Source of the DNA: an uncultured Eubacteriales bacterium
Lineage (GTDB): Bacteria > Bacillota > Clostridia > Christensenellales > Aristaeellaceae
Reading direction: 5' to 3'
Length of the DNA: 32,216 nucleotides
NCBI GenBank assembly: GCA_900317565.1
Contig: ONHI01000071.1
Coordinates: forward strand, 1 to 32,216
Made by a program: the position numbers and the translations under genes. Of this stretch, positions 8,299 to 15,158 are shown in pieces (the stretch's first letter is position 1; each line of letters opens with the position of its first letter). The notes under the pieces are model-generated. The model was not told the DNA's origin, ran no database searches, and was given only the letters and a program-made list of their open reading frames with translations.

Positions 8299-8304
8299 GT
8301 CAGT

Positions 8305-8377
8305 GGATTCTTCGCTTCGCTCAGAATGACCGTGGAGCTGCCATGTGTCATCCTGAGCGGAGCGAAGGATTTTTTTG
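8305..8377 (+). repeat. Inverted repeat (GGATTCTTCGC / AGCGAAGGAT type), likely terminator
   Basis: Arms at about 8305-8330 and 8348-8370 form a long imperfect hairpin (ATTCTTCGCTTCGCTCAGAA against GTCATCCTGAGCGGAGCGAA), followed by a run of T. A second copy of the same element lies at 8897-8975. It probably terminates rpsP-khpA transcription. Elements with this core are common as dispersed intergenic hairpins in many bacteria. Confidence 0.8.
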
Positions 8378-8472
8378 TATGCCTGTAATGCTTCCACTTT
8401 TTGACGGCGAGCCCGCAGTTTAATTCATCTAATTGCGTTTGTTGTGGCTAATTAACCCCTGATATTGACCAA

Positions 8473-8505
8473 ATTGCATTTTTCGCAGTTTGGATATTGC
8501 ATTTT
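8473..8505 (+). promoter_or_regulatory. Direct repeat ATTGCATTTT upstream of the ferredoxin gene
   Basis: The 10-base sequence occurs at 8473-8482 and again at 8496-8505, a 23-base period (about two helical turns). The second copy contains the probable -35 (TTGCAT), so the pair could be an operator or a duplicated promoter element. Confidence 0.35.
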
Positions 8506-8525
8506 AACCGGGTCGGGTGTATAAT
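8497..8525 (+). promoter_or_regulatory. Promoter of the ferredoxin gene
   Basis: TTGCAT at 8497-8502 and a perfect TATAAT at 8520-8525 with 17 bases between. The AGGAGG site of the gene follows at 8543. Confidence 0.6.
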
Positions 8526-8556
8526 GATGACAACAACAAAACAGGAGGTACTTATA

Positions 8557-8727
8557 ATGGCTTATCAGATTTCTGACGAATGCGTCGCTTGCGGTGCTTG
8601 CGCCGAGGAATGTCCCGTTTCCGCCATCTCTGAGGGCGAGGGCAAGTACAACATCGATCCCGATACCTGCGTGTCCTGCGGCGCTTGCGCCAGTGTCTGC
8701 CCCGTGGGCGCTCCCTCCGAGGCTTAA
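8557..8727 (+). CDS. 2[4Fe-4S] clostridial-type ferredoxin
   Basis: A 56-residue cytoplasmic low-potential electron carrier. Two CxxCxxCxxxCP motifs are present: Cys9, 12, 15 and 19 (CVACGACAEECP) and Cys38, 41, 44 and 48 (CVSCGACASVCP). As in clostridial ferredoxins, the last cysteine of each motif probably completes the cluster of the other. The start at 8557 is set by AGGAGG 8 bases upstream. An in-frame ATG at 8527 lies before that site. It is a monocistronic gene with its own promoter and terminator. Codon use is less GC-rich than that of its neighbours, as expected for a highly expressed gene. Confidence 0.96.
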   Translation: MAYQISDECVACGACAEECPVSAISEGEGKYNIDPDTCVSCGACASVCPVGAPSEA

Positions 8728-8750
8728 TTCCAGAACGCGCAAAACTTATG

Positions 8751-8775
8751 AAAATCCCGCTTCGGCGGGATTTTT
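8751..8775 (+). terminator. Rho-independent terminator of the ferredoxin gene
   Basis: A stem AAATCCCGC / GCGGGATTT with a TTCG loop followed by a T-run, 23 bases after the stop codon. This is a textbook intrinsic terminator. Confidence 0.92.
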
Positions 8776-8896
8776 GCTTTGTCCGGGCCGTTTCTAACAA
8801 ATGGTTTTCGATATTCTTACAATTATATACAGTGGCAGGAAATAAAGGGCGGAAAGAGAATTTATATAAGATCGATGTCATTAAGATAAGTAAGTA

Positions 8897-8975
8897 GATT
8901 CTTCGACTCCGGCTACGCCTCCGCTCAGAATGACGATATAAATTCGTTCGTCATCCTGAGCGCAGCGAAGGATCT
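8897..8975 (+). repeat. Second copy of the dispersed inverted repeat
   Basis: Left arm GATTCTTCGACTCC...CCGCTCAGAATGAC (8897-8933) and right arm GTCATCCTGAGCGCAGCGAA (from 8950). It matches the element at 8305-8377, but its left arm carries extra bases. The surrounding gap from 8776 to 9101 otherwise holds only AT-rich sequence and a lone TTGACA (8991-8996) without a matching -10. Confidence 0.8.
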
Positions 8976-9101
8976 GCTAACTCAATGATATTGACAATAA
9001 TATGGGTTTTTAGCGACAGCCCTCCGCTGGCGCGCCCGCCCATGCCGCCGGGCGGCGTTTTCGCCCCGTCCGGCCACTACAAAAGACGATCGAGGGCTTC
9101 C

Positions 9102-11837
9102 ATGCGAAGATTGAATCACTGGAAAGCTGCCGGAATGCGCCTGCGCGCGCTAATGCTCGCGCTGGCGCTGTTGGTGTGCCTGCCCTGCGCTGCCGCCCGG
9201 GCCGAATCCGACGGCATGCTGCGGGTCAAGCTGACCCGGCTGGGCTCCCCCTCCGAAATACTGCTGAGCGCCGATTGCGACTACTACCTGGCGGACGACC
9301 CGTCGCTGCGGCTGCCCGCCGGCACGGAGATCTCCATCGCCGCGGCGGACGGCGCCCTGACGCTCACCGTGCAGGGCCGGGCCGTGGGCCTGGGCGGCTC
9401 CGCTCAGCTGATGCGCAGCGAATCCGGCAACCGGGGCGTCAGCTTCACCTCCCCCGCGCTCTCCGGCCGCTTCTGCGGCGATCTGAGCTTCTCCGCCTCC
9501 GGCGACGCCGTCACCACGGTGCTGCGCATCTATGTGGAGGATTACCTCTACGGCGTGGTGGGCTGCGAGATGGCCCCCTCCAGCGGCCTGGAGGCCCTGA
9601 AGGCCCAGGCCGTGGTGGCCCGCAACTATGCCCTGCGCCAGAAGGCCGCCCGGACCGGCTCCGGCTACGACCTGTCCGACTCCGGCGACGCGCTGAGCTT
9701 CCGGGGCTACAACGCCGCGCCGGAATACGCCGACGCGATCCGGGCCGTGGACGAGACCCGGGGCCAGGTGCTGTACTACGGCGACAGCCCCGCCACCTGC
9801 TATTTCTGCGATTCCAACGGCGGCCAGACCGAGTCCGCCCAGCACGCCTTCGGCGCATCCCTCCCCTACAGCGTCGTGATGGACGACCCCTACGACCTGG
9901 AGGGCGCGGGCCCGAAGAAGACGGCACTGCTGCGCAAGGACGCCGCCGAGCTGCGGATCGAGCTGGTGGACGCGCTGATCGCGGGCATGGCCGGGGAGCT
10001 GGAAAGGATGGGCCTGAGCGACGATCCCGCCGACGTGCAGATCAACGGCATCGACGGCGCGTGGGCCGAGGACGCCCGCTATGAATCCCCCAGCCGGCTG
10101 TGCGCCACGCTGGCGCTGCTGCTGGACATCACCGGCAGGACGCCCGCGGGCGAGGTCCGCCAGGAGCAGGTCACCGTGGCCGTGCCCACCTACGGCGGCA
10201 TCGAGCGCTGGTACGACCTGGGCATCAACGAATCCGACAACGAGACCGTGTGGGTCAGCGAGACCGACAGGGGCTATGAGATCACCTTCCGGCGCAGCGG
10301 CAGCGGCGTGGGCATGAGCCAGCGCGGCGCGCAGGTCATGGCGCGCAAGGGCCTGGGCTGCGCGGATATACTCAGCTACTACTATCCCGGCACCGCGCTG
10401 CGCCAGGTGAGCCTGGAGGACGCCACGCGGGACAGCGCCGCGCCAGAGGATGCGGCGGCCCCCGAGGCCGATCCCATCGCCCGCGCGCGGCTGAGCCAGA
10501 AATCCCGGCTGTACGACCGGGCCGATGACGGCGGCAAGGCGCTGACCACGCTGCCCGCCGGCGCGACGGTGCAGGTCTACGCCGTGCAGGGCGATTGGGC
10601 CACCGTGGGCAGCGGCGGGCTGTACGGCTTCATCCGCGCGGAGGGACTGACCGCCTTCGAGCTGGCGGGCGTCACCGCCGCCCAGGTGAAGGACGACACC
10701 GTGGCCCGGGTCAGCCGCGCCGTGGACGTGCTGCAGCTGCCCGTGGACACCGCAAAGGCGCTGGACGCGCTGTCCGGCGACACGGCGGTGCGGCTGAACG
10801 CCTACACCGACGCCTGGGCAATGATCACCACCGAGTCGGACGTGCAGGGCTTCATCCCCCGGGACGCGCTGACGCTGGCCGGGGAAGGGGAATCCGATGG
10901 GGACGGCATCGTCACCGCGCCGGAGGACATGTACGGGCTGCTGACCGGCGACGCCGGGCTGTATGTGAACGCCGACGACTCCGTGGCCCCGCGGCTGACG
11001 CTGGCGCGGGACGACCGGGTGCGCATACTGGCCTACAACGACGCCTGGGCCTACGTCCGCACCGATGGCGGCGAGACGGGCTACATGAAGCTCAGCGGGC
11101 TCTCCGCCGTGCGCCAGCCCGAGCCGGCGGCGGAGGGCGGGATCGACGGCGGCGCGGTCACCGTGCTCAAGGACAAGCCCTATCGCTGGGTCGCCGCGGA
11201 CGCGCTGTCGCTGTTCGAGAGCTATTCCACCGAATCCCGGGTGCTGGCCACGCTGCAGCGGGGCGACAGGGTGCGCCTGGGCGCTTACAATGAAAAGTGG
11301 GCCTGCGTGCGCGTGGACGGCGTGACCGGCTTCGCGCTGCTCAGCGGGCTGACCGACGCCGACCCCGACGCCCCCGAGGCGGAGCAGGTCGAGGGCGGCA
11401 GCATCACCGTCATAAAGGGCACCCAGTACGCCACCGTGGTGCTGGACGGCGCGCCGATGTATCCCACCTGGGACGCCGCCTCTGAGCCGCTGACGCTGCT
11501 CCGACAGGACGACACCGTTCAGCTGGGCGCGTACAACGGCGTGTGGGCCTGCGTGCGCGTGGACGGCGTGACCGGCTTCATGCGCGTGGAGGCGCTGGAG
11601 CTGCCCGCCGACATCGCCCCGAAGGCCGGGACGGACGTCCATTACACCGAGGCCGAGGCCGTCACCGCGGCGCGGCTGTCGCTCTACCAGCGGGCCGACC
11701 TCACCGGCGCGGTCGTGGCGGAGCTGGACGTCGGGCAGCCGGTGCACGTGTACGCCTACGACAGCCTCAGCGCCTATGTGGAGTGCGACGGCCAGCGGGG
11801 CTTTGCGCCCGTGAAATTCCTGAAGAAGCCCGATTGA
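9102..11837 (+). CDS. SpoIID/LytB-domain protein with six SH3-like repeats
   Basis: A 911-residue exported cell-wall protein. A signal peptide (LRALMLALALLVCLPCAAARA) precedes a SpoIID domain at about residues 40-420. SpoIID enzymes are lytic transglycosylases acting on denuded glycan. The expected catalytic glutamate is present at about residue 156 (GCEMAPSSGLEALKAQAVVA), with CDSNGG and the GSGVGMSQRGAQVMA signature. From about residue 460 to the end are six SH3-like repeats of about 60-70 residues, several ending in WACVRVDGVTGF or a similar motif, likely wall-binding. The start at 9102 is preferred because GAGGG lies just upstream; a second ATG at 9135 is possible. The next gene is also a wall-binding protein. 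The SH3 array is unlike sporulation SpoIID, so a vegetative role is likely. Confidence 0.88.
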   Translation: MRRLNHWKAAGMRLRALMLALALLVCLPCAAARAESDGMLRVKLTRLGSPSEILLSADCDYYLADDPSLRLPAGTEISIAAADGALTLTVQGRAVGLGGSAQLMRSESGNRGVSFTSPALSGRFCGDLSFSASGDAVTTVLRIYVEDYLYGVVGCEMAPSSGLEALKAQAVVARNYALRQKAARTGSGYDLSDSGDALSFRGYNAAPEYADAIRAVDETRGQVLYYGDSPATCYFCDSNGGQTESAQHAFGASLPYSVVMDDPYDLEGAGPKKTALLRKDAAELRIELVDALIAGMAGELERMGLSDDPADVQINGIDGAWAEDARYESPSRLCATLALLLDITGRTPAGEVRQEQVTVAVPTYGGIERWYDLGINESDNETVWVSETDRGYEITFRRSGSGVGMSQRGAQVMARKGLGCADILSYYYPGTALRQVSLEDATRDSAAPEDAAAPEADPIARARLSQKSRLYDRADDGGKALTTLPAGATVQVYAVQGDWATVGSGGLYGFIRAEGLTAFELAGVTAAQVKDDTVARVSRAVDVLQLPVDTAKALDALSGDTAVRLNAYTDAWAMITTESDVQGFIPRDALTLAGEGESDGDGIVTAPEDMYGLLTGDAGLYVNADDSVAPRLTLARDDRVRILAYNDAWAYVRTDGGETGYMKLSGLSAVRQPEPAAEGGIDGGAVTVLKDKPYRWVAADALSLFESYSTESRVLATLQRGDRVRLGAYNEKWACVRVDGVTGFALLSGLTDADPDAPEAEQVEGGSITVIKGTQYATVVLDGAPMYPTWDAASEPLTLLRQDDTVQLGAYNGVWACVRVDGVTGFMRVEALELPADIAPKAGTDVHYTEAEAVTAARLSLYQRADLTGAVVAELDVGQPVHVYAYDSLSAYVECDGQRGFAPVKFLKKPD

Positions 11838-11863
11838 CCCCGCGTCGCGCGGAAAGGAGCGCC

Positions 11864-13306
11864 ATGAGACACATAAGGAAGATCGCGCTGCTGGGCGCGG
11901 CGCTGTTTATGAGCGCGGCGATGCCGCTGGGCGCGCTGGCGGACGGCCAGGAGGCGGACCGGCCCATGGACATGACCTCCGACGAGGTGGTGCTGCTGGA
12001 GAACCGGCTGTCCGAGCTGGGCTATTTCAGCTCCGAGAGCGACGCCACCTACGACGCGGAGACCCGCTCCGCCCTGGAGAGCTTCCAGCAGGCCAACGGG
12101 CTGGAGGTCACCGGCGCGGCGGACGAGACCACGATGGAGCGCCTGAACAGCGCGGACGCCGTGTCCCGGCAGGACTACCTGACCCGCTTTGCCAATGCCT
12201 ACGCCCAGATGACGCCGCTGGAGAAGGGCAGCGTCAGCAACGACGTGCTGGTGATGCAGCGCAGGCTGAAGGAATACGGCTATTTCTCCGGCGAGCCGGA
12301 CGGCAGCTTCAGCGACGCCACCCGGCAGGCGGTGGAGAGCTTCCAGATGGTGAACGGGCTGCCCGTCACCGGCGTGGCCGACGGCGCGACGCTGATGCGG
12401 CTGATGGCCGATTCCCCCATCACCTGGCCCGCCTTCCTGGCCGAGATGGTCGCCGGGGAGGGCGATTCCGGGCTGAACGTGTATGTGCTGCAGCGGCGGC
12501 TGGGCCAGATGGGCTATTTCAGCGGCAGCTGCACCGCCAGCTACGGCGAGCTGACCCGGCAGGCCGTGCTGGACTTCCAGCGGGACAACCGGCTGGAGGC
12601 CACCGGGCAGGCGGACGCCGCCACCTGGGCGGCGCTCTATTCCGGCGCGGCGGTGTCGCCCCACAGGAGCGACGCGCTGCAGATCGGCGATTACGGCGAC
12701 GGCGTGCTGGCCGCCCAGGAGCGCCTGAACGCGCTGGGCTTCTTCGATCACGACATCACCGGCGAATTCGGCTTCACCACCGAGACCGCCGTGCGGCTGT
12801 TCCAGATGGCCACCAGCCTGGAGCCCTCCGGCGTGCTGGACCCGGAGACCCAGTCCCGGCTGATGGCGGATTCCGCCGCGTCCATGCTGGACGGCATCGT
12901 GCAGGCCCGGTTCACGCTGATCCTGGACGCCGCCGACGAGGCCAGCCAGGCCGAGATCGCCGCGCTGGCCCGGAGCCTGGTGGGCTCCTCCTTCGGCACG
13001 GCGGACGACGAGCTGTACCCGGGCTTCGCCTTCGTGCAGTATGTGTGCGTCGCGGCGGGCCTGCCCGTCACGTTCCCCGAGGACCTGATCCGCATGGCGG
13101 ACCGGCAGGTGGAGACCGTGGAGGCGGTGGAGCCGGGCGACATCGTGGCCTTCCAGAGCGCCTCCGCCGACGCGGTCACCATGGTGCTGGCCATCGGCGC
13201 GGGCGACGGCATGATCATCGGCACCTCCGAGAGCGGCGGCTGGGCCGAGCTGGGCTTCATGGACCAGATGGAGGGCGCGACGATCTATTGCTGGGACGCG
13301 AAATAA
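11864..13306 (+). CDS. Secreted protein with four peptidoglycan-binding repeats and a degenerate NlpC/P60-like domain
   Basis: A 480-residue exported protein. A signal peptide (MRHIRKIALLGAALF, cleaved near ALA-DG) is followed by four PG_binding_1 repeats with the LGYFS...TRxAVxxFQ pattern at about residues 40-90, 125-175, 205-255 and 280-330. The last about 130 residues look like an NlpC/P60 fold (FAFVQYVCVAAGLPV, EPGDIVAFQ, DGMIIGTS). However, the position of the catalytic cysteine (usually DCSGF) reads PGFAF, and the histidine before the GxGDGMI strand is absent. It should bind peptidoglycan but probably does not hydrolyse peptides. GGAAAGGAG precedes the start, 26 bases after the SpoIID-like gene, so the two are likely co-transcribed. 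Confidence 0.88.
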   Translation: MRHIRKIALLGAALFMSAAMPLGALADGQEADRPMDMTSDEVVLLENRLSELGYFSSESDATYDAETRSALESFQQANGLEVTGAADETTMERLNSADAVSRQDYLTRFANAYAQMTPLEKGSVSNDVLVMQRRLKEYGYFSGEPDGSFSDATRQAVESFQMVNGLPVTGVADGATLMRLMADSPITWPAFLAEMVAGEGDSGLNVYVLQRRLGQMGYFSGSCTASYGELTRQAVLDFQRDNRLEATGQADAATWAALYSGAAVSPHRSDALQIGDYGDGVLAAQERLNALGFFDHDITGEFGFTTETAVRLFQMATSLEPSGVLDPETQSRLMADSAASMLDGIVQARFTLILDAADEASQAEIAALARSLVGSSFGTADDELYPGFAFVQYVCVAAGLPVTFPEDLIRMADRQVETVEAVEPGDIVAFQSASADAVTMVLAIGAGDGMIIGTSESGGWAELGFMDQMEGATIYCWDAK

Positions 13307-13332
13307 AAAGGCGCCGGGGACGATTCAATATC

Positions 13333-13347
13333 GGGGCGCTCCGCCCC
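13333..13347 (+). other. Small GC hairpin before the methyltransferase gene
   Basis: GGGGCG and CGCCCC flank a 3-base loop 27 bases after the previous stop. No T-run follows. It could be a weak terminator or part of a dispersed repeat. Confidence 0.3.
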
Positions 13348-13372
13348 CAATACCCCCGGAAGCTGGTGTTTT

Positions 13373-14122
13373 ATGGACAGTAATACTACATTCGGGCTTC
13401 TTCCCGGCGAGCGCCTGGACGATCTGCAGTGCGAAGGGCTGAAGATCATCCAGCGGCCCGACGCCTTTCGCTTCGGCACCGACAGCGTGCTGCTGGCGGA
13501 CTTCGCCGCGCCGCGGCGGGGCGAGCGGGCCGTGGACCTGGGCTGCGGCACGGGGGCCATCGCGCTGCTGATGGCGGGCCACCAGCCAGCCATGGAGGTG
13601 GACGCAGTGGAGCTGCAAGCGGACATCGCCGACATGGCCGCCCGCAGCGTGGCGCTGAACGCCCTTGGAGCGCGGGTGCGGGTGCACGCCCTGGACATGC
13701 GCGAGGCCTGGCGCACGCTGGGCGCAGGGCGATTCTCCCTGGCGGTGTGCAATCCCCCCTACGGGCGCAGCGGCGCGGCGCTGGAGAGCCTGAGCGAGGC
13801 CAAGCGCCTCGCCCGCCACGAGGGCGATCTGACCCCCGGGGACGTGGCCCGGGCCGCCGGGATGCTGCTGAAGAACGGCGGGCGCTTCTGCGCCGTCTAT
13901 CCCGCCCCCAGGGCCTATGAGCTGATGCGGGCCATGGACGACGCGGGCATCGCCCCCAAGCGCATCCGCACCGTGCACGGCGTGGCGGGCCGCGCGCCGA
14001 AGTACGTGCTGCTGGAGGGCGTCAAGCAGGGCGGCGAGGGGCTGCACTGGCTGCCGCCGCTGGTGCTGCGGGACGCGGACGGCGGCTTTACCGCGGAGTG
14101 GTACAGGATCTACAGGCATTAG
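13373..14122 (+). CDS. trmN6: tRNA1(Val) (adenine-N6)-methyltransferase-like protein (TrmN6/YabB family)
   Basis: A 249-residue S-adenosylmethionine-dependent methyltransferase predicted to methylate adenine 37 of a tRNA. The opening ERLDDLQCEGLKIIQ, then FRFGTDSVLLADFA is typical of the YabB/TrmN6 family. Motif I is DLGCGTGAIALLMAG. The N6-adenine methyltransferase signature NPPY occurs in AVCNPPYGRSG. The start at 13373 places ERLDDL at the normal position, though the ribosome binding site is poor. The final codons and stop lie inside a 7-base tandem repeat (14114-14141), so the C-terminus (YRIYRH) may be repeat-derived. The exact tRNA target is by homology only. Confidence 0.88.
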   Translation: MDSNTTFGLLPGERLDDLQCEGLKIIQRPDAFRFGTDSVLLADFAAPRRGERAVDLGCGTGAIALLMAGHQPAMEVDAVELQADIADMAARSVALNALGARVRVHALDMREAWRTLGAGRFSLAVCNPPYGRSGAALESLSEAKRLARHEGDLTPGDVARAAGMLLKNGGRFCAVYPAPRAYELMRAMDDAGIAPKRIRTVHGVAGRAPKYVLLEGVKQGGEGLHWLPPLVLRDADGGFTAEWYRIYRH

Positions 14123-14141
14123 GCAATAGGCAATAGGCATC
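14114..14141 (+). repeat. Heptad tandem repeat at the end of trmN6 (AGGCAAT-type)
   Basis: Four 7-base units, AGGCATT, AGGCAAT, AGGCAAT and AGGCATC, span the last codons and TAG stop of trmN6 and continue into the intergenic region. Confidence 0.75.
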
Positions 14142-14219
14142 AGTCGGAGTGTCGCGCAGCAAGGGAGATCGAAACAGCACACGTCTGTCCCGCGAATGGT
14201 TGAAATTAACATAGCGCGC

Positions 14220-14248
14220 TTGACAGGGACACAGGAACCCTATAAAAT
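14220..14248 (+). promoter_or_regulatory. Promoter of the TPP riboswitch-thiT unit
   Basis: TTGACA at 14220-14225 and TAAAAT at 14243-14248 with a 17-base spacer, just upstream of the riboswitch. Confidence 0.75.
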
Positions 14249-14258
14249 AATAACTGCG

Positions 14259-14345
14259 CAAAACAGGGGAGCATAGAGCTGAGATTTACGCGGAGCGTAT
14301 AAACCCTTTAACCTGATCCGGGCAATGCCGGCGTAGGGAGTTTGG
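14259..14345 (+). ncRNA. TPP (THI-box) riboswitch
   Basis: The aptamer contains the conserved GCTGAGA (14278-14284), ACCCTTTAACCTGATC and GGGCAATGCCGGCGTAGGGA segments in the right order. A short P1 can form between AAAC (14261-14264) and GTTT (14340-14343). It senses thiamine pyrophosphate and lies directly upstream of a thiamine transporter gene, with a terminator between them. Confidence 0.96.
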
Positions 14346-14368
14346 CAATCGAAAACTTATGTGTCGCA

Positions 14369-14397
14369 CCTGCTTTGCTTTGCAAGGCAGGTTTTCT
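14369..14397 (+). terminator. Riboswitch-controlled terminator before thiT
   Basis: Stem CCTGCTTTGC / GCAAGGCAGG (one G-T pair) with a short loop and a TTTTCTTT tail, 24 bases after the aptamer. It fits transcriptional OFF control by TPP. Confidence 0.88.
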
Positions 14398-14435
14398 TTG
14401 TTTCATGCGCAATATCACAACAGGAGGAACCCCGT

Positions 14436-15023
14436 ATGAACAAATCCTTTTCCAACACCCGCATCATGGTGGAGGGCGCGCTGATGATCGCGCTGGCCAC
14501 GATACTGTCCATGATCAAGGTCTTTGAAATGCCCTTCGGCGGCAGCGTCACGCTGCTGTCGATGATGCCCATCATACTGATGAGCTTCCGCCACGGCACG
14601 CGCTGGGGCGTGCTGACCGCCTTTGTGCACAGCGTGCTGCAGCTGGTGCTGGGCTTCAACAACGTGGGCTATTGCGCCACGCTGCTCAGCCAGATCGGCT
14701 GCATACTGCTGGACTACATACTCGCCTTCACCGCGCTGGGCCTGGCGGACGCCATCGGCAAGCCCTTCAAGAACCGGCTGGTGGGCATCATCGTGGGCAC
14801 CGCCGTGGTCTGCCTGCTCCGGTTTGTGTGCAGCTGGCTGTCCGGCATACTGATCTGGGGCAGCTATCAGTCCTACTACGAGTGGGCCGCGAACATGCCG
14901 CTGTGGCTGTACAGCCTGGTGTACAACGGCAACTTCATGCTGCCCGAGACCGCCATCACCATCGTCGGCACCGTGTTCATGGTGAAGGGCGCGTCCAGGC
15001 TGTTCGAGCGCCAGAGCGCATAA
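14436..15023 (+). CDS. thiT: Energy-coupled thiamine transporter ThiT (ECF S component)
   Basis: A 195-residue integral membrane protein with about six hydrophobic segments, the substrate-binding S component of an ECF-type thiamine importer. The sequence FRHGTRWGVLTAFVHSVLQL and the YYEWAANMPLWLYSLVYNGN segment fit the ThiT/YuaJ family. The shared EcfAA'T energising module is not in this window. The start at 14436 is set by AGGAGG 8 bases upstream; an in-frame ATG at 14361 lies inside the terminator region and is rejected. The TPP riboswitch upstream independently supports thiamine as the substrate. Confidence 0.94.
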   Translation: MNKSFSNTRIMVEGALMIALATILSMIKVFEMPFGGSVTLLSMMPIILMSFRHGTRWGVLTAFVHSVLQLVLGFNNVGYCATLLSQIGCILLDYILAFTALGLADAIGKPFKNRLVGIIVGTAVVCLLRFVCSWLSGILIWGSYQSYYEWAANMPLWLYSLVYNGNFMLPETAITIVGTVFMVKGASRLFERQSA

Positions 15024-15028
15024 CCCCG

Positions 15029-15067
15029 AATAACGCCTGCCAGGCCCTCTGGCTGGCGTTATTTTTG
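15029..15067 (+). terminator. Rho-independent terminator of thiT
   Basis: A 15-bp stem AATAACGCCTGCCAG / CTGGCTGGCGTTATT (one mismatch at most) followed by TTT, beginning 6 bases after the thiT stop. Confidence 0.9.
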
Positions 15068-15078
15068 CCCTCCCCCGC

Positions 15079-15107
15079 TTGATAATCCCCCGTGACTGTG
15101 ATAGAAT
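15079..15107 (+). promoter_or_regulatory. Promoter of the GH4 gene
   Basis: TTGATA at 15079-15084 and TAGAAT at 15102-15107 with a 17-base spacer, followed by AGGAGG at 15145. Confidence 0.65.
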
Positions 15108-15158
15108 ATTTCCGGCTGTTATTGGGACAAAATACGCAATATACAGGAGGTCATGGCA

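Noticed and set aside
8985-9101. N-terminal extension of the SpoIID-like protein
   Set aside because: The added residues precede a clear signal peptide and ribosome binding site, and begin in AT-rich intergenic sequence.
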